From NCBI RefSeq assembly GCF_027889715.1, contig NZ_JAPJZH010000012.1, positions 1 through 64,000 on the forward strand: a stretch of 64,000 nucleotides of DNA, in the 5' to 3' direction. Each line of letters begins with the position of its first letter. The first letter of the stretch is position 1. The translations under genes and the position numbers were made by a program. The DNA is from Allohoeflea poritis (GTDB lineage: Bacteria > Pseudomonadota > Alphaproteobacteria > Rhizobiales > Rhizobiaceae). Positions 29,450-39,192 of the stretch are shown in pieces. The notes under the pieces are model-generated. The model was not told where the DNA came from and did no database searches. It saw only the letters and a program-made list of their open reading frames with translations.

Positions 29450-30397
29450 ATGAAATCAGTCTTCCTTTCATTGGCTGCACTCTGCATCGCCCTTCCGGCG
29501 GCTGCGGATCCGGTGATCGTCGACAATTGCGGCGACAAGCTTACCTTCGAGACCACGCCGGGGCGGATCGTCGTGCACGACATGAACATGACCGACATGG
29601 CCTTTGCGCTGGGATTGCAGGACCGTATTGTCGGCCTGACAGGCATCACCGGCTGGTACAAGACGAGCCCGGATTTCGACAGCCTTCGCGGCGACATTCC
29701 GGAGTTGGCACCCAAATATCCGACGGTCGAGAACCTCGTCGCCGTCGATCCCGACCTGTTTTTCGCCGGCTGGTATTACGGCATGAAACCGGGCGGCGAC
29801 GTGACGCCCGATACGCTGGAGCCCTTCGGGATCAAGACGCTCGTGCTTACGGAAAGCTGCATCCATCTCGACAAGAACCGCCCGGAAGCAAGCATGGAAT
29901 TGCTGTTCGACGACGTGTTGCGCCTTGGCCGCATCATGGACGTTGAAGAGCGCGCCGGCAAACTGGTCGCCGATTGGCGCAAGGAGCTTTCGGATATCAA
30001 GGCGGATGTCGGCGATGCCGACAGCAAGCGGGTGTTTCTTCTTGACGGCCCGGCCGACGCGCCCTTCACGGCGGGGCGCTTTGCCATTCCCGATGCGATG
30101 ATCGCCGCGGCCGGTGGCGAGAACGTCACCCATGACATGGACACGAGCTGGGGCCGCTCCTCCTGGGAGGCCGTTGCGGCGGCCGATCCGGAGTTCCTCA
30201 TCCTGCTCGACTATCAGACCGGCAACGGGGCGGCCGACACATTCGCCTTCCTTCAGTCCCACCCGGTGATGTCCCAGACCAGGGCGGTGAAGAACGGCCA
30301 GTGGATCGGGCTGCGCTATGAGGAACTGACGCCGGGACCGGCCAATATCTCGGCCATCCGAAAGATCGCCGAAGCCATGCACCCGGAACGGTTCTGA
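29450..30397 (+). CDS. ABC transporter periplasmic binding protein, cobalamin (BtuF-like)
   Basis: A 315-aa class III (helical-backbone) binding protein with a signal peptide to about residue 19 (ALCIALPAAA). The two lobes are joined by the long helix at about 150-175. Typical pieces are PGRIVVHDMNMTDMAFALG, NLVAVDPDLFFAG and SWEAVAAADPEFLILLDY. The riboswitch-controlled operon argues for cobalamin or cobinamide rather than a siderophore, though the family alone cannot decide. The stop is followed after 1 bp by the permease GTG. Confidence 0.9.
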   Translation: MKSVFLSLAALCIALPAAADPVIVDNCGDKLTFETTPGRIVVHDMNMTDMAFALGLQDRIVGLTGITGWYKTSPDFDSLRGDIPELAPKYPTVENLVAVDPDLFFAGWYYGMKPGGDVTPDTLEPFGIKTLVLTESCIHLDKNRPEASMELLFDDVLRLGRIMDVEERAGKLVADWRKELSDIKADVGDADSKRVFLLDGPADAPFTAGRFAIPDAMIAAAGGENVTHDMDTSWGRSSWEAVAAADPEFLILLDYQTGNGAADTFAFLQSHPVMSQTRAVKNGQWIGLRYEELTPGPANISAIRKIAEAMHPERF

Positions 30398-30398
30398 A

Positions 30399-31406
30399 GT
30401 GTCGCGCTTCGCACTATGCATCTGCATAGGGGCGATCCTTCAGATCGCCCTGCTCCTTCTGTCGGTCGCTTACGGTTCGGCCGATATATCGTTGCAGGAG
30501 GTTACCGGGTCGATCCTTCGCGGCATCGGACTGCTCGGTGGCGAAGCCTCGCCGATGGACCGCATCGTCTTCGACCTCCGGCTGCCGCGAGCGCTGTTTT
30601 CCCTCCTGATCGGCGCGGGCCTCGGCGTCGTCGGCGTCGTGCTTCAGACGGCAACGCGCAACGATCTGGCCGATCCGTTCCTGTTCGGCCTTTCCTCGGG
30701 CGCCGCGACCGGAGCGGTGTTCGTCATAACCATTACCGGCGATGTGCTCGGTTTCTGGACCTTGCCGCTCGCCGCATTCAGCGGCGGCATGCTGGCGACG
30801 GCAATCGTGCTTGGACTGGTCGCCCGCCTGCGCACATCGGCGCCGGAGAAACTGATCCTGGCCGGGCTCGCCGTCTCGTTCCTTTTCTCGGCGCTGACCA
30901 ATTTCCTGGTGTTTTCAGGCGACCACCGTGCCGCCCATTCCGTCATATTCTGGATGCTCGGCGGCCTCGGTCTCGCGCGCTGGAGCACCCTGCCCCTGGT
31001 TATTCTGGGCGCTGCGGCCATCATTGCCTTCACCATGCTTTCGCATCGCAAGCTTGACGCGCTTCTGGCCGGCGATGCGACGGCAAACAGCCTTGGCGTG
31101 CCGGTGACGGCTTTGCGCCGCTATGCATTCATAGCGGCGGCATTTGCAACGGCCATCTTTGTCTCGGTTTCCGGCGTGATCGGCTTTATCGGCCTGATGG
31201 TTCCGCATATCGCAAGGGCGCTGGTCGGTGCATTGCATCTGCGCCTGTCGATCGTCGCCGCCATCATAGGCGGTGCGCTTCTGACGGCCTCCGATCTGCT
31301 GGCGCGCGTGCTGCTCGCGCCGCAGGAACTTCCGGTCGGCGTCATCACGACATCATTGGGCGCCGTGTTCGTATTCACATTGCTGATGATGGAAAGGCCG
31401 CGTTAG
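30399..31406 (+). CDS. ABC transporter permease, FecCD/BtuC family
   Basis: A 335-aa polytopic permease with about nine to ten membrane segments. Family motifs include LRLPRALFSLLIGAGLGVVG, GLSSGAATGAVF, and the ATPase-contacting loop with SGVIGFIGLMVPHIARALVG. It starts with GTG at 30399, 1 bp after the binding-protein stop, so translation is coupled. With 28637 and 29450 it forms a complete corrinoid importer. A TonB-dependent outer-membrane receptor is not present in the window. Confidence 0.92.
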   Translation: MSRFALCICIGAILQIALLLLSVAYGSADISLQEVTGSILRGIGLLGGEASPMDRIVFDLRLPRALFSLLIGAGLGVVGVVLQTATRNDLADPFLFGLSSGAATGAVFVITITGDVLGFWTLPLAAFSGGMLATAIVLGLVARLRTSAPEKLILAGLAVSFLFSALTNFLVFSGDHRAAHSVIFWMLGGLGLARWSTLPLVILGAAAIIAFTMLSHRKLDALLAGDATANSLGVPVTALRRYAFIAAAFATAIFVSVSGVIGFIGLMVPHIARALVGALHLRLSIVAAIIGGALLTASDLLARVLLAPQELPVGVITTSLGAVFVFTLLMMERPR

Positions 31407-31481
31407 GCCCAGCATCCGGTTCCTAAAGCGTCACGGCGCGGTTATCCTCGAAATCAGTTCCGTTTTTCAAGGAGTCTGATT

Positions 31482-32876
31482 TTGACAGACAGCCTTTCAG
31501 CATCTGCCTCCAACGGGGCAGCATCCGGCTCGGCAGACGAGACACCGGACACAAATGACGTCAGCAACAAATTCGCCGAAGCCGCGCTCGAACGCCACAA
31601 GCGCGAAGGGGTCGAACTTGCCGTCAAGGCCCGCTGGGTCGCAATGGCCGCCATCGCCATCATGCTTCCCATCGTCAATTTCGATCTTTCGGTCGTGTAC
31701 TATGTCGTCTTTCTCATCGTCTTCAGCCTCATCGGATGGGTGCATCTTCGCGTCGCCCGGGTTGGCCGCTCGCGCGCGGAACTGCTTCTGATTTTCTGCG
31801 ATCTGGCCCTGATGACAATTGTCGTGGTCGTTCCCAATCCGCTTTCCGACAATGACTGGCCGCAGGCGACGCAGTATCGCTTCGAGGGCTTCCTTTATTT
31901 CTACGTTCTGTTGGCCGGCGGCGCGCTCGCTTATTCCTGGCAGACCGTGCGCTGGATAGGGATGCTGACCGTTGGCCTGTGGCTCCTGGCGCTTGGTATC
32001 GCCTGGCTGTTGTCGAGCGAGAATGTCGCCATGTCCGATGCCGTGATCGCGGCATTTGCGCCGGATCTCGAACTCGCATCCTTCCTCAACCCGAACAACT
32101 ATCTGGCCTATATCAGGGTGCAGGAGGTCGTCGTCTTCATGATCGTGGCCGTCACCCTGTCCATGGTGGTGCGCCGCTACGGCAATCTTCTCATGGGTCA
32201 CGCGGCGCTTGAACGCGAACGGGCCAATCTCGCCCGCTACTTTTCGCCCAACGTCGTTGAGGAACTGTCCAACAATGACGAGCCGCTGAAGCAGATCCGC
32301 ACGCAGGATGTCGCGGTCCTGTTCGTCGATATTGTCGGCTTCACGAATTACGCGGCCAGCAGGAGCTCCGAGGAGGTTATCGTGACGCTCAGGCAGTTCC
32401 ATCAGCGCATGGAACAGGAAGTGTTCCGGCACAATGGCACGCTCGACAAATATCTCGGCGACGGGTTGATGGCGACATTCGGAACGCCCTTTGCCAGCGA
32501 CAAGGACGCCTTCAATGCACTGCGTTGCGCGCGCGCCATGATCGCATCGGTCGCCGCCTGGAACAGGGAACGCGAGGCCGCCGGCGAACCGCCGGTCCGG
32601 GCAAGTTTCGGACTGCATTACGGACCCGCCGTCCTCGGAGACATCGGCGCCAACCGGCTGGAGTTCGCGGTCATCGGCAACACCGTCAATGTCGCAAGCC
32701 GTGTCGAGGCGCTGACGCGCGGACTGTCCGTCAAGCTCGCCGCCACGGACGAGTTGCTCAAGCGCGTTCAGAACGAGGTCAATGGCGAGGACAGGGCCGT
32801 CTCCGATCTGGTGCCGCACAGCGACGTGGCGATCCGGGGCCTCGACCACAAGATCACCGTCTGGACGCTTTCATGA
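31482..32876 (+). CDS. Membrane-bound class III adenylate cyclase
   Basis: A 464-aa protein with about six membrane segments (55-245) and a C-terminal class III cyclase domain (about 275-460). Metal-binding aspartates are in AVLFVDIVGFT and KYLGDGLMATFG. The transition-state Asn and Arg are in NTVNVASRVEAL. The Lys in DKYLGDG is the base-specifying residue and points to ATP. The second base-specifying position, usually Asp in VIGDTVN, is Asn here, so activity or specificity should be tested. The TTG start at 31482 has AAGGAG upstream. Confidence 0.9.
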   Translation: MTDSLSASASNGAASGSADETPDTNDVSNKFAEAALERHKREGVELAVKARWVAMAAIAIMLPIVNFDLSVVYYVVFLIVFSLIGWVHLRVARVGRSRAELLLIFCDLALMTIVVVVPNPLSDNDWPQATQYRFEGFLYFYVLLAGGALAYSWQTVRWIGMLTVGLWLLALGIAWLLSSENVAMSDAVIAAFAPDLELASFLNPNNYLAYIRVQEVVVFMIVAVTLSMVVRRYGNLLMGHAALERERANLARYFSPNVVEELSNNDEPLKQIRTQDVAVLFVDIVGFTNYAASRSSEEVIVTLRQFHQRMEQEVFRHNGTLDKYLGDGLMATFGTPFASDKDAFNALRCARAMIASVAAWNREREAAGEPPVRASFGLHYGPAVLGDIGANRLEFAVIGNTVNVASRVEALTRGLSVKLAATDELLKRVQNEVNGEDRAVSDLVPHSDVAIRGLDHKITVWTLS

Positions 32877-33007
32877 CGCGGCGGGAGATCGTGCAAGGCA
32901 TCGACGTAACAAGGCCGGGATATCGGAACATCCAGCCTTGCACTGAGCGCATAGCTGCCATGCGCTGCACCATCTTGCATTTCGCACGTTAAGTAAACAT
33001 ATCTCCA

Positions 33008-33137
33008 GAAGCCGGTGAGTACGGATGGACTATTCCTCCCAGTACCATCTTCACCGGCTGTGTTCCCCTCTGGAGGTTTCGTTTTAAACCTTCTGATTCT
33101 ACGGGCCTGAGAGCAATCTCGAGGCCCGTTTTTTTTT
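33008..33137 (+). ncRNA. Candidate trans-acting sRNA (alpha-r14/suhB-like)
   Basis: A complete transcription unit lies in the 264-bp gap between the cyclase and msrP. The promoter is CTTGCA (32974-32979), 17 bp, ACATAT (32997-33002). The RNA would fold as a long hairpin (AGCCGGTGA 33010-33018 with TCACCGGCT 33051-33059), a small GGTTT/AAACC hairpin near 33074-33090, and an intrinsic terminator (CGGGCCT 33102-33108 with AGGCCCG 33122-33128, then nine T). The apical loop shows TTCCTCCC at 33033-33040, able to pair with ribosome-binding sites. This layout recalls the rhizobial alpha-r14/suhB RNA family; the family assignment is from memory. Confidence 0.65.
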
Positions 33138-33140
33138 GCT

Positions 33141-34112
33141 CTACATAAAGAGTTTCTCGCCCTTCATGTCCTTGTAGAGATGTGCGACCTGCTCGCCATA
33201 GCCGTTGAACATCTGCGTCTGCACGTAAAGCCCCGTATGCAGCACACGCTCCTGTTTCTGGCTCCAGCGCGCATGCGGGACGCCCGGATTGACGTTTGCC
33301 CAGAATCCGTATTCGGCCGGACCGACCTCCTCCCAGAAGCTGACCGGACGGGTATCCGTAAAGCTGATGCGCTTGATCGACTTGATTGACTTGAAGCCGT
33401 ATTTCCATGGCAGTGCCAGGCGGATCGGCGCCCCTAACTGCTTGGCCAGCGGCTTGCCGTAGGCACCGGTGACGAGGAATGCCAGATCGTTGCCGGCCTC
33501 CTCGATCGTTACGCCCTCCACGTAAGGCCAGGGATACCAGCGCTGCTTCTGGCCGGTCGCGACTTGAGGATCGAGAAACGTCTCGAACCGCACATATTTG
33601 GCCGAAGACAACGGCTTGGCGAGCGCGACGAGATCCGCAAGGGCAAATCCCGTCCAGGGCACCGTCATCGACCATGCCTCGACACAGCGGTGCCGGTAGA
33701 GCCGCTCCTCGAGCGGAATCTTGCGCACGAGGTCTTCGAAACCGATGGTCATGGGCTGCTCGACGAGCCCGTCGATCTCGATATCCCAGGGGCTGGTCCT
33801 GAGCGCCTGCGCTGCCTTCCAGATCTGCTTGTGCGAGCCGAATTCGTAGAAATTGTTGTAGGTCAGGTTGACATCTTCCGGCGTTATCTCCCGGTCGATC
33901 ATGTAAGCTTCGTTGCGCTCGGCCGGATAAAGATCGGCGGTCGGGTCTTCCGCGGCAAAGCCCCTGCCCGGCCGCAACGCGACGGCTGTTGCCAGGCCGA
34001 GACCGGCCATGCCGAGGCCCTTGACGATCTGCCGCCGGTTGAAGAATACGTCCTCGGGCGTCGCCTGGCTTTCGCCGATCGCCCAGTCTTTTCGCTTGAT
34101 GATGTGCGCCAA
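33141..34112 (-). CDS. msrP: Protein-methionine-sulfoxide reductase catalytic subunit MsrP (YedY)
   Basis: A 323-aa molybdopterin enzyme that repairs oxidised methionines of periplasmic proteins. The Tat signal contains NRRQIVKGLGMAGLGL. The molybdenum-ligating cysteine is in RLYRHRCVEAWSM. The sulfite-oxidase fold follows to KDMKGEKLFM. I choose the TTG at 34112, preceded by GGAGGACAGG, because it gives the family-typical N terminus before the Tat motif; the ATG at 34142 would add ten residues. The heme partner MsrQ (YedZ) is usually adjacent but is not found in this window. Confidence 0.92.
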   Translation of the reverse strand: MAHIIKRKDWAIGESQATPEDVFFNRRQIVKGLGMAGLGLATAVALRPGRGFAAEDPTADLYPAERNEAYMIDREITPEDVNLTYNNFYEFGSHKQIWKAAQALRTSPWDIEIDGLVEQPMTIGFEDLVRKIPLEERLYRHRCVEAWSMTVPWTGFALADLVALAKPLSSAKYVRFETFLDPQVATGQKQRWYPWPYVEGVTIEEAGNDLAFLVTGAYGKPLAKQLGAPIRLALPWKYGFKSIKSIKRISFTDTRPVSFWEEVGPAEYGFWANVNPGVPHARWSQKQERVLHTGLYVQTQMFNGYGEQVAHLYKDMKGEKLFM

Positions 34113-34246
34113 TTCCTGTCCTCCACAAAGGCACGGAAGCATTCCCCGAAAACCGCTCCGTTCGTGCGCAGATCATATGTCCACTGCAAAGACCTACAAC
34201 TCATACATATTCACAATCCAGTGTGCTCGCCCGGACACCGGCAAAG

Positions 34247-34274
34247 AAAAAGCCAGCGCTGCAGCCGGCTTTTT
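34247..34274 (-). terminator. Intrinsic terminator after the YCII gene
   Basis: AAAAAGCC (34247-34254) and GGCTTTTT (34267-34274) form a symmetrical hairpin with T runs on both strands. It lies 41 bp after the YCII stop on the minus strand and upstream of msrP, so it insulates msrP from read-through. Confidence 0.8.
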
Positions 34275-34315
34275 CTCTTTTCTTGGCCGCGCTGACGCCG
34301 CGGCGGCTTGTGGCC

Positions 34316-34627
34316 CTACATTTCCATCGCTTCGGCGACCTCGATGCTGCCGCCGCCCTCCAGGATGGGACATCCCTTGGCCATCTCCACCGCCGCATCG
34401 ATATTGTCGGCGCTCACGATCGAATAGCCGGACAGCGGATTCGACCCGCCGCCATCGCTCACGCCTCCAGACGCAACCGTCTTCGATGCGCCAACCGGGG
34501 CGCCGCCATCGACAACGGCCGCACCGAGTGTCTCAAACCATGCATTCCACGCGGCCATGACCTTGGCGCCCTCTTCCGGGGACTCCGGGGGTTTGCCCCC
34601 ATGATAGGCAAATACGAAATTCGGCAT
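34316..34627 (-). CDS. YCII-related domain protein
   Basis: A 103-aa protein of the YciI-like (DGPF) family: MPNFVFAYHGGKPPESPEEG, MAAWNAWFETLG, and a closing GYSIVSADNIDAAVEMAKGCPIL. Members have a dimeric ferredoxin-like fold with His-Asp pairs and are often placed near extracytoplasmic sigma factors or ArsR regulators, which are not present here. The ATG at 34627 has GGGAGG 7 nt upstream. A 12-bp dyad (34664-34693) overlaps the promoter region. Confidence 0.87.
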   Translation of the reverse strand: MPNFVFAYHGGKPPESPEEGAKVMAAWNAWFETLGAAVVDGGAPVGASKTVASGGVSDGGGSNPLSGYSIVSADNIDAAVEMAKGCPILEGGGSIEVAEAMEM

Positions 34628-34663
34628 GCCATTTCCTCCCATCGTGCGATCATATTAACAAGG

Positions 34664-34693
34664 CAGTTATTTAACATAAAAGTTATATAACTG
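34664..34693. promoter_or_regulatory. Dyad upstream of the YCII gene
   Basis: CAGTTATTTAAC (34664-34675) and GTTATATAACTG (34682-34693) are inverted repeats matching at 11 of 12 positions, separated by 6 bp, within a conspicuously A/T-rich stretch 37-66 bp upstream of the start. This is an operator candidate for an unlinked dimeric repressor; YCII genes elsewhere often sit beside ArsR-type regulators. Confidence 0.5.
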
Positions 34694-34747
34694 AGCTGTC
34701 AATGCGTCACAGCCTGCGCTGCCGACCGGCGACAGGGGGCCGTCCGT

Positions 34748-36013
<1,266 letters not shown>

Positions 36014-36098
36014 CTATGTCGAATCACAGCGAGAAGTTCAACCCGGCCGGCGCCGGCAATTGCGGTCCGGCGGTCCGGGGCAACGTCTGGGAGCCGGG

Positions 36099-36905
36099 AT
36101 GGCCGGACACAACGATAGCGGCCGGATCCTGCCGGAGGCCAATGGCACGTGCACGGGATCCTTCGGACCGTTCGTGCTGAAAACGGCGCTTCAGCCGATC
36201 CTCGGCCGCGAAAGTTCGGGCATGCTCGTCTTGCGTGGCCTGGAGGGCCTCCTGCGCCTGTTCCTGAATGGCCGGCCGTTCGGCACGGCCGAGTTCCTGG
36301 CGCGTGTCGGGCAGAGCGAGCGCGTGGCGCTCGACGCGCTTTGCAGGCAGATACACCTGATCAACGCATCTGCCGAACCGAGCAGCGACGCGCTGTTGTT
36401 TCTCAATTTCGACCCCAGCATCTATGAGAGCAACCGGCAGATCGCCGCACAGGTCAGCCGCCTGCAGACCGATGTCGGCACCAACGGCTTTTCGCCCCGA
36501 AACATTGTTTGCGAAATGACCGAACAGCCCATCCTGTCCCCGGCCCGCATGCGCTATCTGACGGAAAGCCTGAGAGAAGGCGGCTTCAGGATCGCCGTCG
36601 ATGATTTTGGCGCTGAATCGTCCGATTCGCGCCGGGTCGATCAGATTCGTCCGGAATTCATTAAGTTCGATGCTAAATGGGTGGCACGGCTCATGGAAAG
36701 CCCGAGCGGATTTGACACGCTGAAGGATGCAGTCGCGCGCTTCCGCCAGGGCGGCGCCGCCATCGTTATCGAAGGGCTTGAGCAGGATTTCCAGGTCGAT
36801 CTCGCCTGGGGCGCGGGAGCCGATCTCGTGCAGGGCTACGCACTTGCGCGCCCGCAACTGACGCCGACGAATTTCTCCCGGCTTTTCCGCCGCGGCGCGG
36901 CCTGA
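36099..36905 (+). CDS. EAL domain protein (putative c-di-GMP phosphodiesterase)
   Basis: A 268-aa protein that is essentially one EAL domain with a short N-terminal tail, without GGDEF, PAS or membrane segments. Catalytic-site motifs are largely present: ExLxR as EGLLR, LNFDP for the Asn ligand, CEMTEQ for the EMTE motif, VDDFGAE for DDFGxG (Gly replaced by Glu), FIKFDAKW, VIEGLEQ and QGYALARP. It is therefore probably active, though the altered DDFG loop may weaken metal binding. The ATG at 36099 has GGGAG upstream. Confidence 0.88.
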   Translation: MAGHNDSGRILPEANGTCTGSFGPFVLKTALQPILGRESSGMLVLRGLEGLLRLFLNGRPFGTAEFLARVGQSERVALDALCRQIHLINASAEPSSDALLFLNFDPSIYESNRQIAAQVSRLQTDVGTNGFSPRNIVCEMTEQPILSPARMRYLTESLREGGFRIAVDDFGAESSDSRRVDQIRPEFIKFDAKWVARLMESPSGFDTLKDAVARFRQGGAAIVIEGLEQDFQVDLAWGAGADLVQGYALARPQLTPTNFSRLFRRGAA

Positions 36906-37148
36906 TATCGGGGTTCCGGGCCGACATTGCCACCTTATGGCGAACCAATGCCCGCCACACTTTAAACACGACAACTGTCCGTGTCTGCCAAATTTCCGTC
37001 GCCCTGACGTCCATTTCCCGCTGTTTCCTCGCGATACCGGCTGGACCGGCACCGGCGCGCCGCGGGCACCGCTGTCACCCCACCCCACGACCAGCGGCAA
37101 CAGTTCGCGGCGCGCCACTTGACCCGAGATGCGGATCGGAGAAGGACC

Positions 37149-37406
37149 ATGGAACTCGACGCTGATTATCTGGACCGGCGCAAGGATGCCTTGCGCGCAC
37201 GCTGGAGGTTCAAACTGGCCGCACTTGCCGTCTGTGCCTGCGTCGCCATGCTGGGCGATCTTGTTGTCGAGGCCAGATCGCTCGACGACCCGGAGCCGGC
37301 CGGAAAGGCTCCGGTGACAGCCATTATCGCGCATGCTCCCGCTGACCATCAGACCGATCCGGCCTTTAAACGTACAGAATCGACCCTATCTTTTCGCCAA
37401 CGATAG
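37149..37406 (+). CDS. Small single-TM protein, unrecognised
   Basis: An 85-aa protein starting MELDADYLDRRKDALRARWR, with one membrane segment at about 22-42 (KLAALAVCACVAMLGDLVV) and a polar tail. GAGAAGGACC lies directly before the ATG at 37149. It ends 31 bp before the PQQ-type dehydrogenase and may share its transcript. No family recognised. The 243 bp upstream (36906-37148) hold no other gene. Confidence 0.55.
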   Translation: MELDADYLDRRKDALRARWRFKLAALAVCACVAMLGDLVVEARSLDDPEPAGKAPVTAIIAHAPADHQTDPAFKRTESTLSFRQR

Positions 37407-37437
37407 TCTCAAGCGAGATAGGACGAGGCAGAACGAT

Positions 37438-38568
37438 ATGCGCAAATCTGGTCTGGCCGTTTCCATGATTGCGGCATTGATATTTGCCGCACCGGCCGGC
37501 GCGGCGGATTCCTATGCGACGCAGAAGGTCGGTATCAATGTCGAGACCGTGGCAACCGGTCTGGAGCATCCCTGGGGTGTGGCGGTGCTGCCCGACGGTG
37601 CCTATCTCGTCACGGAACGGCCCGGCCGATTGCGACTGGTCGAGGACGGCAAGCTTTCCGCGCCGGTAGCCGGACTTCCGAAAATAGCCGCCGGAGGCCA
37701 GGGCGGCCTGCTCGACGTTGCATTGTCCAACGATTTCGGCAGGAGCGGCGTGATCTATTTCACCTATTCCGAACCTGGCCGGGGCGGCGCGGGCACCGCG
37801 CTGACGCGGGCAAAACTTGTGCGCGACGGATCGCAACCGCGGCTCGAGGATGTCACGGTGCTGTTTTCGATGGATCGCAAGTCACGCGGTGGCCGCCATT
37901 TCGGCTCGCGCATTGCGGTCGCCGATGACGGCAGCCTCTATTTCACGATCGGCGATCGCGGCGACGGCGACCGGGCGCAGGATCCGATGGATCATGCCGG
38001 CGCCGTGCTGCGCATCAACCCGGACGGCTCGATCCCCGCGGACAACCCTTATGCGGGCGCGGACAATGCCAAGCCCGAATTGTGGTCCAAGGGGCACCGC
38101 AATGCGCAGGGAATCGATTTCGACACCGCCACCAACACGCTCTACACCGTCGAGCACGGCGCGCGCGGCGGCGACGAGATCAACCGCCCGGAACCCGGTC
38201 TCAACTACGGCTGGCCGGTTATCTCCTACGGTCGGCACTATTCCGGCGGCAAGATCGGCATCGGCACCGAGGCCACCGGTTACCAGCAGCCGATCCACTA
38301 TTGGGACCCGTCGATCGCGCCCGGCGGCATGGTCGTCTATCGCGGCGCCATGTTCCCCGAATGGGATGGCGATTTCCTGGTAACGGCCCTGAAGGACAGC
38401 ATGCTGGTTCGCGTGGACCGCGACAAGGCCGGCGACATTGTGGGTGAGGAAAATCTGCTGCAGGACCGCTACGGGCGCATGCGCGACGTGATCACCGCCC
38501 CCGACGGTGCGCTTCTGGTCCTGACAGATGAGCCCGATGGCGCTATTTTGCGCATATCACGTCAGTAA
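37438..38568 (+). CDS. PQQ-dependent sugar dehydrogenase (YliI/Asd type)
   Basis: A 376-aa periplasmic six-bladed beta-propeller of the soluble aldose sugar dehydrogenase group. The signal peptide ends near GAADS (about residue 22). Family landmarks are GLEHPWGVAVLPDG, LVTERPGRLRLV, GQGGLLDVALS, GGRHFGSRI, GDRGDGDRAQDPMDHAGAV, GHRNAQGIDFD and HGARGGDEIN, which hold the catalytic His and PQQ/calcium contacts. It would oxidise aldoses in the periplasm if PQQ is available; no PQQ synthesis genes lie in the window. GAGG precedes the ATG at 37438. Confidence 0.92.
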   Translation: MRKSGLAVSMIAALIFAAPAGAADSYATQKVGINVETVATGLEHPWGVAVLPDGAYLVTERPGRLRLVEDGKLSAPVAGLPKIAAGGQGGLLDVALSNDFGRSGVIYFTYSEPGRGGAGTALTRAKLVRDGSQPRLEDVTVLFSMDRKSRGGRHFGSRIAVADDGSLYFTIGDRGDGDRAQDPMDHAGAVLRINPDGSIPADNPYAGADNAKPELWSKGHRNAQGIDFDTATNTLYTVEHGARGGDEINRPEPGLNYGWPVISYGRHYSGGKIGIGTEATGYQQPIHYWDPSIAPGGMVVYRGAMFPEWDGDFLVTALKDSMLVRVDRDKAGDIVGEENLLQDRYGRMRDVITAPDGALLVLTDEPDGAILRISRQ

Positions 38569-38580
38569 CCGGGGTCACCA

Positions 38581-39078
38581 TTGAAAACACTGCTTGTTGC
38601 GGTCGCGGTTGTCGCGGCCATCATCCTGTGCGCCGCCATCGTCTTTTTTGCCTATGGGCGCGAGAAGACGTGGATGCGCCTCGCCGGTTCTCCGGACCGT
38701 GGCCGGCTCGATCTGGTTGAGATCAGGCGCAGCCCGACCGCCAATGACGCCCTCGCCTGCACGGCGCGCCTGCGTGACGATTGCGATTTCGAGGTTCCGG
38801 CGATCGACGCCGCGCCGGCGGACATTGCCGCACGGTTGGCCGGGCGCATCGAAGACGCCGACCCTCTCGCGCGGCGCGTCGATGATGGTGACGATCCCGC
38901 GCACCTGCGCTATGTCACCTACTCGCCGGCCATGCGGTTTCCGGATCTCATAAGCATTGAGCTGGTGCCCTTGGATGACGGCCGAACGGGTGTGATCGCC
39001 TATGCGCGCGCCCAACTCGGCCGCCTCGACTTCGGCGCCAACCTGGAACGGCTGAAGCTTTACCTGAAAGACCTGTAG
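38581..39078 (+). CDS. DUF1499 domain protein
   Basis: A 165-aa protein with an N-terminal membrane anchor (about 3-26, LLVAVAVVAAIILCAAIVFF) and a periplasmic DUF1499 domain. Its pattern is visible in NDALACTARLRDDCDFEVP, YVTYSPAMRFPDLISIELVP and GVIAYARAQLGRLDFGANLERLKLYL. Function unknown. It starts with TTG at 38581, 12 bp after the dehydrogenase stop, which suggests an operon. Confidence 0.82.
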   Translation: MKTLLVAVAVVAAIILCAAIVFFAYGREKTWMRLAGSPDRGRLDLVEIRRSPTANDALACTARLRDDCDFEVPAIDAAPADIAARLAGRIEDADPLARRVDDGDDPAHLRYVTYSPAMRFPDLISIELVPLDDGRTGVIAYARAQLGRLDFGANLERLKLYLKDL

Positions 39079-39192
39079 CGCCGGCACGGCAGCGTTGCCT
39101 GACGGCCTCTTGCGACCGGAAAAATACGCTGATAGAGCAGGTCTTCGGATCCGGTCATCACACCCGGATTGCTTCTTTCAGGATTGTTTTCA

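Noticed and set aside
31424-31450. Sequence CCTAAAGCGTCACGG as another MITE end
   Set aside because: Only the first few bases resemble the MITE terminus; similarity does not extend.
32989-34176. A 395-codon minus-strand frame overlapping msrP in another frame
   Set aside because: msrP has the Tat motif and molybdenum cysteine in its own frame; the alternative is Arg/Gly-rich and also covers the sRNA terminator.
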